Notes: a model not told the origin generated them from the sequence alone. A stretch of DNA of 64,000 nucleotides from Leptospira sp. 96542 (GCA_029310945.1 JARJFC010000018.1:17021-81020); one strand, 5' to 3'. Positions 35,267 to 45,037 are shown, counted from the first letter of the stretch. Numbers and translations: made by a program.

Positions 35267-37034
35267 AAAATATTTACTGCTTTTTTTCTTCACTTTATTG
35301 AATGCATGTAATGTGCTTCCAAAGGAATTAAATCCCTTTGATCCAAAGACAGATCAAAATTTGTTTTTGAATTTATTATTATTGAGTAATGAATTTAGCT
35401 GTTCTCAAACTCCTAAAGAACCAGTCGGTAGCCTAAACGAAGTTATCATTGATTGCAATCAAGGGATAGCTACTGAATTTATTTCTGATATAACCAAAAA
35501 TAATCAAACTACGTTTAAAAATTTTGACGCTGACATTCTGGCTGAGAATAAAATTCTTTTTCGTTTCGATCCACTGATCTTAGATGCTAAGTATACCTTA
35601 AATTTGGACGGTTTAGTTTCGATTAACGGCGAAAAATTGCAACAATCTAAGTATCACTTTGTTGTTGATAATGAAATTCCAATTTTAACTTTTGAAGATT
35701 ACGCACCTTTAAGCGATTATTCTGTTTTCTCTAAAAAATATTGGGAATTTGTCAGCAACGAGGACTTAGAGAATATTGTTTTGCCCAGTTTGGAAGGCAC
35801 ACTTGCTTCTGCATTTTATTTGAGAAATATACAAGTTGTAAATAAGAGAACATTCAGAGTTTTTTTTGAGACAACGTTTTTAAATAACAACCCAGGGTAT
35901 TTGACTATTTCATTTCCAGGTCTTTCCGACACAGCTGGTAATTTAGTCAATCAGACAACAACCATTCAAGTCATTGGTCTGATTGATGGCCCAAGTATAC
36001 AGTATGGGAGATCTCAATTTTATCCAATCTTAACACAATCGGAAGAGGTTGTATTGATTTATGGTGGGTCGGATAGTATCGAAGTATTAAAAAATGGAAG
36101 TAATTTATTTAAATTAACAGCTAATAATCTGCCCCATTTAGGTGATGGTGAGAGTTCTGTATTGCTAAATGACGGTTCGATTCTAGTGACTGGGGGGTTT
36201 ATTTATCCCGCACCTCTTAGTTTAAATCAAACTTATTTATACTATCCTGACTCCGAGAGTTTTTTACCAGCAAACTCTATGTTGCGGGGTAGATCGCAAC
36301 ATACTACAACACGATTATTAGACGGAAGAGTTTTGGTAGCTGGTGGAACTAATAGTTTAATATGGCCTCCTTCGCCTGACGGTAGTATATTCATGATGGA
36401 TAACTCCGCAGAACTATACGATCCAAATGATAATACTTTTTATCTATCAAATTCATCAATGATGGCTAGGCGATCTTTCCACTGTTCTGTGTTATTGGAT
36501 GATGGGAAGGTAATGCTGATTGGTGGGACGACAGGGAACTATGCTCCTTTGGACACAACTGAATTTTATGATCCAGTGACTGATAGTTTTGAATGGGGCC
36601 CGAGTTTACCAGTACCACTTGCCGCATTACATTGTTTTAAATTGTCTGATGGAAATGTGATTATGTACGCTGCCCAAATATCAAATTTAAATAACTCAAT
36701 ATTCAAATTTGATGTTTCAAAGAATCAAATATTTACAATAGCAAATTCTTCAATCAAAAGAGAATGGGCGGTGGCCGCAGAACTGACCGATGGTGGTATT
36801 TTGTTTCATGGAGGCGGTTATAAATTGGGAACGCATGAAGCAAGTAGATTGATTGAAAAATTAGACTACGGCCGGAGTAATAGTCTGCTCAGTTTGGGTT
36901 CAGATCGGAATAGTATATCAAGACATGGGGTAGTCAAATTTTCGAATGGGACATTGATGTTTCTGGGTGGTTTTTCAAATGGAATTTTACACCACGGAAC
37001 TCAATATTACGGAAGTATTAGTAATGCCCCATAA
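35259..37034 (+). CDS. Kelch/beta-propeller-like lipoprotein 3
   Basis: 591 residues starting at a TTG (MNRKYLLLFFFTLLNACN) that overlaps the previous gene by 8 bases; the lipobox Cys is in LLNAC and ELNPFDPKTD follows, matching paralog 2. Blades include LNDGSILVTGGF, LLDGRVLVAGGT, LDDGKVMLIGGT and LSDGNVIMY. The TTG is supported by the signal peptide and the lack of any other start near the N-terminus. Third member of the tandem family; overlaps the next gene by 11 bases. Confidence 0.8.
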   Translation: MNRKYLLLFFFTLLNACNVLPKELNPFDPKTDQNLFLNLLLLSNEFSCSQTPKEPVGSLNEVIIDCNQGIATEFISDITKNNQTTFKNFDADILAENKILFRFDPLILDAKYTLNLDGLVSINGEKLQQSKYHFVVDNEIPILTFEDYAPLSDYSVFSKKYWEFVSNEDLENIVLPSLEGTLASAFYLRNIQVVNKRTFRVFFETTFLNNNPGYLTISFPGLSDTAGNLVNQTTTIQVIGLIDGPSIQYGRSQFYPILTQSEEVVLIYGGSDSIEVLKNGSNLFKLTANNLPHLGDGESSVLLNDGSILVTGGFIYPAPLSLNQTYLYYPDSESFLPANSMLRGRSQHTTTRLLDGRVLVAGGTNSLIWPPSPDGSIFMMDNSAELYDPNDNTFYLSNSSMMARRSFHCSVLLDDGKVMLIGGTTGNYAPLDTTEFYDPVTDSFEWGPSLPVPLAALHCFKLSDGNVIMYAAQISNLNNSIFKFDVSKNQIFTIANSSIKREWAVAAELTDGGILFHGGGYKLGTHEASRLIEKLDYGRSNSLLSLGSDRNSISRHGVVKFSNGTLMFLGGFSNGILHHGTQYYGSISNAP

Positions 37035-37746
37035 AAATGGTAAAATTTATGGTTCATTCAAAAAGATTTGTATTCCAATCTTGGAATTGGCAAAAGAGAA
37101 AGAGATTCTAAAAGATTCTCTTAATGTTATAAAATATAAATATGAATCGAAAGAACTTTCGGATGTTGAAGTTTGTTTTCAACTCATAGTACTTTTTCTT
37201 TCGCATAGAGTGAGACGGCACAAATTTTTGCGAATGGGAAAACCACTCCCAGAAGTAGCTTGTGACTCTCAATTTTTAAACATAGTAAGATTTTACGGGA
37301 TGCCTGACTCCGTACGATTTGCACTATGGAAATGGCAGAAAAAAGAATGGGACTTACGATTGGTGGATTATTGTCCGACTTCGTTTGAAATGTTAGAATC
37401 TCAAAGTTTAGGTTTTAGATACGTCACTTTTAGCTGGGAACATGCTTTAAATGGGGATTTACTCGAAGGTGTTCGTGACGCCTTTGAACACTTGTTGCAT
37501 GATCTATCGCATGCATATATGTTTTTTAGGGAAGAGTATGATCATCCTGGTCAAATCCTTTTTTTTAAAAGAATGCTTTATCATTATCATGATTTTTTAC
37601 CTTATATTGAAAAGAATGAAGTTTTTGCAAACAAGTTTGAGTATTGTATTTCAGATATGAATTCACACCCTGCGCATTTAGAAGCCTATCTAAATGCGAT
37701 TTGTAGAGAGTCGGGATTCAATTTAAATTTAACAAAACTGGTTTGA
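37024..37746 (+). CDS. 240-residue orphan at the end of the caspase-kelch operon
   Basis: Starts at ATG 37024, overlapping kelch gene 3 by 11 bases. No signal peptide or membrane helix, so it is probably cytosolic, unlike the three proteins before it. Mostly helical and rich in aromatic and His residues in the middle, with FEHLLHDLSHAYMFF and MLYHYHDFLPYIE that could bind metal (HxxxDxxH-like spacing) but no family is recognised. Convergent with the MazG-like gene, 3 bases apart. The job in the operon is unknown. Confidence 0.7.
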   Translation: MPHKNGKIYGSFKKICIPILELAKEKEILKDSLNVIKYKYESKELSDVEVCFQLIVLFLSHRVRRHKFLRMGKPLPEVACDSQFLNIVRFYGMPDSVRFALWKWQKKEWDLRLVDYCPTSFEMLESQSLGFRYVTFSWEHALNGDLLEGVRDAFEHLLHDLSHAYMFFREEYDHPGQILFFKRMLYHYHDFLPYIEKNEVFANKFEYCISDMNSHPAHLEAYLNAICRESGFNLNLTKLV

Positions 37747-37749
37747 GGT

Positions 37750-38097
37750 CTAGTCTGATTGTAGTTTGGTGTTATTTTTATGCCGATCTAAATCTCTTTT
37801 CGTATTTTTTTCTAACGTTGCCGTTATAATTTGATTGAAAGAGTAACCCATTTGGTTTGTTAAACATGTTAAAACGAAAAGAATGTCGCCGATTTCCTTT
37901 GGAATTTGTTTTTCTGATTCTCCCGCTTTAAATGATTGATCTCCATACTTACGAGCCATAAGTCTTGCAAGTTCTCCAACTTCTTCCATGAGCACAGCCA
38001 AATTTGTCATTTCCGAAAAATAACGAACTCCAATTGTTTTGATCCAATGATCAACTTTTGATTGCAACTCATCTAATGTTAGGTTATTTTCTTCCAA
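37750..38097 (-). CDS. MazG-like nucleotide pyrophosphohydrolase
   Basis: 115 residues, the size of single-domain MazG-type enzymes (iMazG/RS21-C6 class). The metal-binding acidic motif is visible: LMEEVGELARLMARK followed by PKEIGDILFVLTCL, giving the EExxE...ExxD pattern. It would hydrolyse (d)NTPs, perhaps damaged ones, to monophosphates. It overlaps the downstream end of the SGNH gene by 14 bases and is thus the last gene of the minus-strand surface-glycan block, though its function is probably general house-cleaning. Confidence 0.85.
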   Translation of the reverse strand: MEENNLTLDELQSKVDHWIKTIGVRYFSEMTNLAVLMEEVGELARLMARKYGDQSFKAGESEKQIPKEIGDILFVLTCLTNQMGYSFNQIITATLEKNTKRDLDRHKNNTKLQSD

Positions 38098-39226
38098 TTT
38101 CTTCTACCAATTTTTGCCCTAATATTCTACTAAAGGACTTCATTCCCATTTCATTTAGATGGATTAAGTCAAAACAATACTTTGAAGTGTCGCTGCCGAG
38201 TGAGTCCTGAAGGTCTAATTTATGTAATTTTTGATATGGGGCTAAAGATTCTACGAGGCCATCCTGCCATACTCGCATGCGCTCCTCGCCGTTAAATTCA
38301 CGAATAACATGCGAGTAGGGTGCAAATACATGTATGATTTTTATATTTTTTTTGAGAACAGGTTCATACATGAGTTTCAGTCGTCGAAAGTAACGATCTG
38401 TTTCTGGAGTTTTGGCTGAATCTTTTGGGACAATGTTTGCAATGCCACAAGTTTCAAATAACATCCTACGATGGTCAGCATTAGAAGCCGGTGGGATTGT
38501 AGGATCGCCTTGTGCACTTAGTCGATTTAAACAATCATCGACAGATGTTATGTGGTAAGGTTGCATAGATTCGGGATGATCATTTTCGTAATCCCATGGA
38601 TTTAAATTCGGGTTTTTGTTTTGTCTTACCACGGATTTTATACGTTCATTAAAGTTGATAATTAAATCCGCAAAATCCTTTCGGTATGCAATTGACTTAA
38701 AAATTAGGAAGAGGTAGTTCGGTATTGTAGGCTCATATTCAAATTTTTTTAGCTCAAGTGCTGATTGAAAATTGCCAATTTCAGATAACATAGATAAAGT
38801 AGGTTCAACAGTTTCACTTTTGTCTACCCATGCCATACCAGGTTCCATTACGTGGATGATAACTTTTACATTCTCTAGTTTATCTAAATATTCTTCTAGT
38901 ATTCTATGTTGAACTAAAATTTCAGAGCCTCTCACCGCAAGAGATTGTGCTTTCAATCCAGTTTGACTCAATTCTTCATTTAATATTCTTATACTAATAC
39001 CTTCAAAAGCAACAGATGTTCCAACAATAAGGATATCTGGATTTAGAATATTTTTCTTCTCTATTACATGTTCTGTGACTCGATTAATATTAGATGCGTA
39101 AGAATTTTTTTTCAAGAGCGGTTTATAAAAACCCATTTGCAGAATTAATTCGAATAGAAATAAAATAATTATTGCAGTCAGTATCTTTTTATCGAAAAGA
39201 AATTTTTTAAATTCGATTAGTAACAT
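38084..39226 (-). CDS. SGNH-like membrane-anchored acylation partner (second pair)
   Basis: 380 residues with an N-terminal membrane anchor (ILTAIIILFLFELILQMGF) and an SGNH-type periplasmic domain: the nucleophile Ser in ILIVGTSVAFEG, and a C-terminal Asp-His in FDLIHLNEMG. It follows the MBOAT gene by 5 bases, the reverse-strand equivalent of the pair at 19.3-22.3 kb, and probably finishes O-acylation of a surface glycan. Similar proteins in Leptospira are listed as DUF1574. Confidence 0.75.
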   Translation of the reverse strand: MLLIEFKKFLFDKKILTAIIILFLFELILQMGFYKPLLKKNSYASNINRVTEHVIEKKNILNPDILIVGTSVAFEGISIRILNEELSQTGLKAQSLAVRGSEILVQHRILEEYLDKLENVKVIIHVMEPGMAWVDKSETVEPTLSMLSEIGNFQSALELKKFEYEPTIPNYLFLIFKSIAYRKDFADLIINFNERIKSVVRQNKNPNLNPWDYENDHPESMQPYHITSVDDCLNRLSAQGDPTIPPASNADHRRMLFETCGIANIVPKDSAKTPETDRYFRRLKLMYEPVLKKNIKIIHVFAPYSHVIREFNGEERMRVWQDGLVESLAPYQKLHKLDLQDSLGSDTSKYCFDLIHLNEMGMKSFSRILGQKLVEEIGRK

Positions 39227-39231
39227 AGTTT

Positions 39232-40728
39232 TTAAAATTGAAAGTATAGAAAATTCTGACTTTCAGTAACTCCAAATAATAATAATAATAAAATGTTAAC
39301 CACAACAAACGTGGTGTATTTAAACCAATTACCAGATTGAAGAGTTGGTATTTGCCTTTTTGAAAAATAATAACTTGCTATAAAACAAATCAAAAGTAAT
39401 ATTCCATACCGGTAATTTGTCCAACGAAGTAGAGGCTCCATATTTTGATCCATAAAAACTAAAGATTTCATCATTGGTAGTGCCTTTTCCATAGATTCAG
39501 CTCTAAACATAATGAAGCCGAATGCCAAACAAAACATTGTGAATATTCTGGAAATTATATCGTAAAATCTGCCACCCGCTTCGTTCAGAGATTTTGCAAT
39601 ATTAGTGTCGCTATAATATTTATGACTTAGCAACATAAACCCTTGCCATAATCCCCAAGCAATATAATGGTAAGCTGCTCCATGCCATAACCCAGCAAAC
39701 AACCATGTAAGGAGAATATTTCGAATGTACATGATTGTACTTACGCGTGAGCCACCTAATGGAATATAAATATAATCGCGAATCCATGTGGAAAACGATA
39801 TATGCCACCTTGACCAATGATCTGCGATGTTTTTGCAAGACATTGGGAAATTAAAGTTTGCATTGAATTGAAATCCAAATAAACGGGCGACTCCAATCGC
39901 AATATCGGTGTATCCCGCGAAATCAAAATAGATCTGCCAGCCAAAAGCGAGAGCACCTGTCCAGATTTCAATTGTATTCAAATTTTGGTAATTTGCAAAT
40001 GTTGCATCAACCACCTTGCCCAAGTTATCTGCAAAAACTATTTTTCTGGTAAAACCAATTAGTATGAGTGCAAAAGCAGCTTCGATATGTTCTTTGTAGA
40101 CAGGTAATCTTTTATCGAGATCTCTAAAAAAAGTTTCTGCCCTGACAATTGGACCTGCAACCAATTGAGGGAAAAATGCAACGTACAATGCGAAATCAAT
40201 GAATGATTTTCGTGCTTCTGTTTTACGGTTGTACACATCGATTGTGTAACTCATTGATTGGAATGTATAGAATGAAATTCCAACTGGCAAAATTATGTTT
40301 TGTTTTTCGAATTGTAATGAACCCGAGAGATGGAGATCATTGATTAAACCAAGTAAGAAGTCAGTATATTTGAAAAACCCCAATGTTCCTAAATTGACAA
40401 CGAGTGATAAAAATAAAAGCCAACCTCTTGCCCTGTCGGTATCTTTTTTTTGTTCAATTAGTTTTGCGGCAAAATAGTCAATGATGGTAGAGAATACCAA
40501 AATAAGAACATATGGATTGATTTTAAAATCACAATGGAGACGATCTGCAAAATATTTAAAACCTTCCGAAGCTTTTGCTTGGCAAGAAATGGAGCTTGGC
40601 TCCCAAGCCATATAAAAATAATAACTGGAAATTAAAAAGAACAAACGTTGCCATTTATTTTTTAATATATTACCAATGATGATGGTGATAAAAAAGAATA
40701 CTAAAAATTCAAAAGAATTAAACAACAT
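39232..40728 (-). CDS. MBOAT family membrane O-acyltransferase (second pair)
   Basis: 498 residues, about 10 membrane helices, with the same signature as the gene at 19255: PVGISFYTFQSMSYTIDVYN, FFPQLVAGPI, WHISFSTWIRDYIYIPLGG and the catalytic His in FAGLWHGAAYHY. An extra loop near residues 45-75 (with Cys and His) distinguishes it from the first copy. It heads a pair with the downstream SGNH gene and lies next to glycosyltransferase genes, so its acceptor is likely the glycan made by this block. Confidence 0.92.
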   Translation of the reverse strand: MLFNSFEFLVFFFITIIIGNILKNKWQRLFFLISSYYFYMAWEPSSISCQAKASEGFKYFADRLHCDFKINPYVLILVFSTIIDYFAAKLIEQKKDTDRARGWLLFLSLVVNLGTLGFFKYTDFLLGLINDLHLSGSLQFEKQNIILPVGISFYTFQSMSYTIDVYNRKTEARKSFIDFALYVAFFPQLVAGPIVRAETFFRDLDKRLPVYKEHIEAAFALILIGFTRKIVFADNLGKVVDATFANYQNLNTIEIWTGALAFGWQIYFDFAGYTDIAIGVARLFGFQFNANFNFPMSCKNIADHWSRWHISFSTWIRDYIYIPLGGSRVSTIMYIRNILLTWLFAGLWHGAAYHYIAWGLWQGFMLLSHKYYSDTNIAKSLNEAGGRFYDIISRIFTMFCLAFGFIMFRAESMEKALPMMKSLVFMDQNMEPLLRWTNYRYGILLLICFIASYYFSKRQIPTLQSGNWFKYTTFVVVNILLLLLFGVTESQNFLYFQF

Positions 40729-40739
40729 ATTGAATCATC

Positions 40740-42026
40740 CTACCGATAGATATTTTCTGAGGCAAGTTTTTCTACAGATCCTTGGATTCCTTCTACGTAT
40801 CCAAATTTGGGACCAATTGATCTTGGCAAAGTTGAGAATGTGAAATTAGTTAGAAAATAAAAAATAAATGCAAAAAAATACATGGAGTGGATTAGCGCTC
40901 TAGATGAATATGTGAAGGTTTTAATTTGGAAAGATTGGTATACATAAGAATTTAAGATCCAAAATCCAATGATCATACCCACCCAAAATTCGAAAAAATA
41001 TCCTTCCCACCAAGTATAAAAGATGATAGAAGGTACACACCAAAAAAATAAAATACTCAGTTCGGGTCTAAATTTTTTCCAAAGATTTTTTAAATTGAGG
41101 ATGCCTAGTATAAAGCTGAAAACCCAAAAACTGAGGTTAATGTTGAACACAATATGTTTTGGGTTTGCAAAATCAATTGGGTTCACCCTGAATTTTGGTA
41201 TAACATTTTGAAAAATTAAGAATGCATCCCCAATACCTCGATAAAAGTATAACACATAATTTTTTTCTTCACCAAGGCTTGTCCCCCAGCGATTGATGGC
41301 AGCATATAGGAACATCCAAAATGAAAAATGTTTTTCATCGAGAGGACCAAGCCCTCTTTTTAAGATGATAAACCCTACAAATAAATAAGATAGAATTGTG
41401 GCGAACCCCAAAAGAGTAAGATAAAAAAAGATGATTCTAAGTTTTTTCCCGAAATTTCTATTAGTATCAAGAAGGATTGCCATTGGTACCATACCAAAAT
41501 GAATGACATTCGACTGGTGAAAATATATGGAAAATAATTGAATCAACCAAAGTATGATTAGGTGGTGGGTCTTTAACCCATTTTTTAAAAAGAAAACCGT
41601 TGTTAAAAACAGAATTCCCATTAAACAGGAATGAATGAGAGGTGTGTCGTTGTGCAAACTATAAAACCAAAATGCTTGGCTTACTTGGATGAGTAGTGCA
41701 ATTAGTACACCAAGGACAAAATCTTTATACAATCTATAATACAACCATATAAAAACTCCTAAAAAAAATAGAGAAAATGCCAATATTCTTAATCTAAGAA
41801 AAAACATTACATCCGTAGTTGGGTAGATTGATTGTACTAATTTCCAATAGAGTAACCCAGATGATTCAAATCCTAGATGGTGCGGATTATAAAATGCCGA
41901 CTCAATTCTGTTTTTTTGGATATTCAATGCATAAACACATGAATCCCAATCAAATGCCCTTGATAGGTATCTTAAATTAAATAAAAAAATACCTGTCAAA
42001 AGTAATAGAATGAATATTTTTTTCAA
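40740..42026 (-). CDS. Polytopic membrane protein, GT-C glycosyltransferase-like
   Basis: 428 residues with 9-11 hydrophobic helices. The first extracytoplasmic loop begins with acidic residues after the first helix (RAFDWDSCVYALNIQ) and contains YNPHHLGFESSGLLYW, a layout typical of GT-C lipid-linked sugar transferases. The start ATG follows the small membrane gene by 6 bases. Donor and acceptor are unknown; a role in the same envelope glycan as its neighbours is inferred. Confidence 0.65.
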   Translation of the reverse strand: MKKIFILLLLTGIFLFNLRYLSRAFDWDSCVYALNIQKNRIESAFYNPHHLGFESSGLLYWKLVQSIYPTTDVMFFLRLRILAFSLFFLGVFIWLYYRLYKDFVLGVLIALLIQVSQAFWFYSLHNDTPLIHSCLMGILFLTTVFFLKNGLKTHHLIILWLIQLFSIYFHQSNVIHFGMVPMAILLDTNRNFGKKLRIIFFYLTLLGFATILSYLFVGFIILKRGLGPLDEKHFSFWMFLYAAINRWGTSLGEEKNYVLYFYRGIGDAFLIFQNVIPKFRVNPIDFANPKHIVFNINLSFWVFSFILGILNLKNLWKKFRPELSILFFWCVPSIIFYTWWEGYFFEFWVGMIIGFWILNSYVYQSFQIKTFTYSSRALIHSMYFFAFIFYFLTNFTFSTLPRSIGPKFGYVEGIQGSVEKLASENIYR

Positions 42027-42032
42027 AGAGTT

Positions 42033-42620
42033 CTACCGATTGAGGAGTTTGTTCAAAACTATTTTGTTTTTTCCTTTGGGAGAAAAAAAGGATGTTGTAT
42101 AAATTACTTTTCCATTTTGTTTCCAAGACAATCTGTTGAGACCAAAAAAGTCTAGGAAACTACCGTGCAATAATTCGGTCTGAAGAGTTTCTGATTTTAA
42201 AGAATATTTAGATAATTTTTTAGCGATCCCAACTCGTTTGATTTGCCAAATTTCATTTTTTACAATATATGTTTTTACGTCCCAATCATTCAGCAGACTC
42301 GCCACATCAAATAAAACTGAAACAGTAAGATAACCAAAAACAAATATAGATAGATAATGGAAATATCTTAACTCATCTAAAAAGGGAATTTTTAACACTT
42401 TCGTAATTTCTAATATTGAGACTAACCAATAAAATAAGTCTCCGAGGTAATGAATGTAAGGTATAACCAAATACAATACGCTAAAAATAAACAGAGAAAC
42501 GATTAACTTCGGGAAAGGATTGGTGTGGATCTCTTCAAATAAGGATGTTCCGAAATATATATTTTTTTCTTTCGATCGTTTTTCTTTCCAAATTGAGAGC
42601 CATTTTTTTATTTTTTTCAT
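42033..42620 (-). CDS. Small membrane protein of unknown function
   Basis: 195 residues from the ATG at 42620, which overlaps the upstream glycosyltransferase stop as ATGA. A basic N-terminus is followed by two membrane helices (LIVSLFIFSVLYLVIPYI and LSIFVFGYLTVSVLFDVASL) and a C-terminal 85-residue cytosolic beta-rich part (AYHGSFLDFFGLNRLSWKQ-like segment around FGLNRLSWKQNGKVIYTTS) resembling a small PH-like fold. Sits between two glycan-assembly genes. No family recognised. Confidence 0.65.
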   Translation of the reverse strand: MKKIKKWLSIWKEKRSKEKNIYFGTSLFEEIHTNPFPKLIVSLFIFSVLYLVIPYIHYLGDLFYWLVSILEITKVLKIPFLDELRYFHYLSIFVFGYLTVSVLFDVASLLNDWDVKTYIVKNEIWQIKRVGIAKKLSKYSLKSETLQTELLHGSFLDFFGLNRLSWKQNGKVIYTTSFFSPKGKNKIVLNKLLNR

Positions 42621-43699
42621 CCGAAGATTACTCCTTCGATTTGTTTCATAGTGGTTTGCCAAGACCAAAATTTATTATCAAATTTTGGTAAACGATTGGG
42701 TCTAACTTTTGCCATGGTTCTAAAAGCGTTAGTCCATTGTTCCGTGTTCTGCGAGGAGATAAACAAGTCACATCTTTCTGATAATATTTCTTTAAAAACT
42801 GGTATGTCCGAGGCAGCACATCGTTTGTTTTCAATCATTGCCTCAAGTAACGGCAAACCAAAACCTTCATGATGGGAAGGAAAAAAGAATGCCTTACATT
42901 CTTTGAAAGCTTGTCCTAAGATATCATCGTTTGGGTTTTCTAAAAAATGGATCCCTAAATTTTTGTTTTCTTCTTCCATTAATGACTGGTATAAAGATTC
43001 ACCTTCCTCGCCCCAACCTTTGCGGCCAAGAATATATAAATCGTGCGGATCCTTTGGGTTTTCGGTTTTGAATATTTTATACGCATCCACTAAACGTTTT
43101 ATATTTTTTCTAGGTTCCAAAGTTCCTACAGTCAGAAAGAAATGTTTTGGAAATAAAAAATTCTTTTTTACTGGTTTTGATTGTTTTACCCCAGGATAAA
43201 CGACCAAACACTTGTTTGATGCTTCTGGAAAAAAATGAGATATTTCGTTTTTCGTATTTTTCGATAAACAAAAGATAACATCTGCATTTTTAATTGTCTT
43301 CGGTGATAAAAGTTTATGCTGAAAGAAATTAGACCTAGCCATAGTATCAGGAGCAGAAATAAAATTAAGATCGTGGTAGTTAACATAACTTGGAATTTTT
43401 AGCTTAAAAAATGGTAACATCTGTAAAGTGGCCCAAAACTTTTCGATTTTATCGTTTTTAAGTTTTCTGGGGAGTACAAAATTTAAATAAATTGGGCCAG
43501 GAATGGGTCTAGTCTCAATACGCAATTTCACATTTTCCTGAACCAAATGCGAAAAAACAGGATGTATGCTTTTGTTTGAGTAAAAATAAAATTCTACATT
43601 TGGATGTTTGGGTAACAATAACTCCAATACTTCTGCTAAATATCGAGAGTTTCCTGTTATACCATAGGCTAATGGACGAACATCAATGCCGATTTTCAT
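42617..43699 (-). CDS. Glycosyltransferase family 4
   Basis: 360 residues from the ATG at 43699 (MKIGIDVRPLAYGITGNSRY). GT-B fold markers: FFLTVGTLEPRKNIKRLVDA at the start of the second domain and the donor-binding EX7E-like region FFPSHHEGFGLPLLEAM. It probably transfers a hexose (mannose-type) to a cytoplasmic lipid-linked or LPS intermediate. It overlaps the preceding GT87-like gene by 17 bases and the following gene by 4, so the block is one transcription unit. Confidence 0.9.
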   Translation of the reverse strand: MKIGIDVRPLAYGITGNSRYLAEVLELLLPKHPNVEFYFYSNKSIHPVFSHLVQENVKLRIETRPIPGPIYLNFVLPRKLKNDKIEKFWATLQMLPFFKLKIPSYVNYHDLNFISAPDTMARSNFFQHKLLSPKTIKNADVIFCLSKNTKNEISHFFPEASNKCLVVYPGVKQSKPVKKNFLFPKHFFLTVGTLEPRKNIKRLVDAYKIFKTENPKDPHDLYILGRKGWGEEGESLYQSLMEEENKNLGIHFLENPNDDILGQAFKECKAFFFPSHHEGFGLPLLEAMIENKRCAASDIPVFKEILSERCDLFISSQNTEQWTNAFRTMAKVRPNRLPKFDNKFWSWQTTMKQIEGVIFG

Positions 43700-44972
43700 A
43701 TTTATTAAATGCCGTATAAACAAACAAAATATACAATGAAGTAACACTATAAAGAAGGATAGAATACATCGATAGTAGTTGTTCTAGTTTCGATCCTATA
43801 ATGGTTCTGTGGCTAACTAAAGGGAGTAAACAAACAGTTACAAAAATATAAATTTGCATTCTTTCCCACTTGTATTTTGTTAGATGGTTTACTAGGTAGT
43901 ATATGGGTACAATACAAACAATGTAACTATGTACCCAACTGATTCCGCTAAAAATTGCTGAAACTATAAAAAGTAACGAGATAATCTCCCATTTTTTGTC
44001 TTTTAGTTTCCATAACATTAGAATGGGAATTCCAAAAAAAATTACAAAAATAAATTGAATGAACTTTATGGTTTGGACGGATAAATTTATAAAAGGCATT
44101 CCGTAATCAGGTTGGTTAATGAAATCGGCACCAGTAACAAAATATTTTGCGAGTGTTGAAACCAAACTTTGATTATTTTTCCAAGACCTGAGTATTGGGT
44201 TTGAAAACGCGTTTCCTAAGATTTGTGTGATCCACTCCTTTGTCATCGAAAAAGTGTAATCGAAGTTATATGCTAGCGGAATGGCATTCCAAACAAGGAT
44301 GAAAATAAAAAACCAAACAAACGCTTTGGTTCGTTTTTCATAAACGAACACAAATAGAAACACGAGGGGTGTGATTTTTATACTCACTGCCAAAGCAAGT
44401 AGGGTCCCAGCTAGGTAGTCTTTTTCAGTTGTAAGGGCAATTAAAATGAGTAAAATGAGTAAAATTCCAACTTGGTTATTTTGAATATGGCTTTCGATAT
44501 AACGGAAGTTGAAAAGTAAAGTCAGTGTAAAAATTACGTAAGGATATTTCGAAATAGAGTTTAGTTTTCCTAGCTTGGACTGTAATAAATAAAATACCCC
44601 AATGAGACAGAAAAAACTGAGAACTTCAAAAACAAGTGCCGCATATTTCGATTCCAAGGCAGAAAGTGGGATGAGTAAGAATGAAAAGAGCGGGGGATAG
44701 ATATAGGTTGCTGTTTCGTTTTGCAAAGAAGTGAGCAGATGTAGATTTTCTGGATGAAACAACTCCTCCATAGACTGGATTTTTTGTAATTCGAGTGCAA
44801 CGTCGAATCGGTAGAGATTTTCTCCAGTCGACCACCGGTTGGCAGCATTGTAGTAGTCAAGGAAGTCGGATTTTTGACCAGACCTTGTGATGGATAAAAC
44901 AAGTAGAACCAAAAAAAGTCCAGTCACTATCCATTTGCCCCGACTTTCTATCGAATCCAAGAATTTCCACAT
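43683..44972 (-). CDS. GT87-like polytopic membrane glycosyltransferase (DUF2029)
   Basis: 429 residues with about 10 membrane helices. The first loop contains DFLDYYNAANRWSTGENLY, the acidic motif placed like the catalytic Asp of GT-C enzymes such as mycobacterial PimE/GT87. Further loops carry the pattern YIYPPLFSFLLIPL. Likely uses a polyprenyl-phosphate sugar. First gene of the minus-strand block that runs to 37.75 kb; divergent from queA. Confidence 0.8.
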   Translation of the reverse strand: MWKFLDSIESRGKWIVTGLFLVLLVLSITRSGQKSDFLDYYNAANRWSTGENLYRFDVALELQKIQSMEELFHPENLHLLTSLQNETATYIYPPLFSFLLIPLSALESKYAALVFEVLSFFCLIGVFYLLQSKLGKLNSISKYPYVIFTLTLLFNFRYIESHIQNNQVGILLILLILIALTTEKDYLAGTLLALAVSIKITPLVFLFVFVYEKRTKAFVWFFIFILVWNAIPLAYNFDYTFSMTKEWITQILGNAFSNPILRSWKNNQSLVSTLAKYFVTGADFINQPDYGMPFINLSVQTIKFIQFIFVIFFGIPILMLWKLKDKKWEIISLLFIVSAIFSGISWVHSYIVCIVPIYYLVNHLTKYKWERMQIYIFVTVCLLPLVSHRTIIGSKLEQLLSMYSILLYSVTSLYILFVYTAFNKYENRH

Positions 44973-45037
44973 ACTTATCCAACCATTCCCAAATTTTCTG
45001 GTTAATTAGCAAGGTTTTCACAACCTGGAATTTATCC

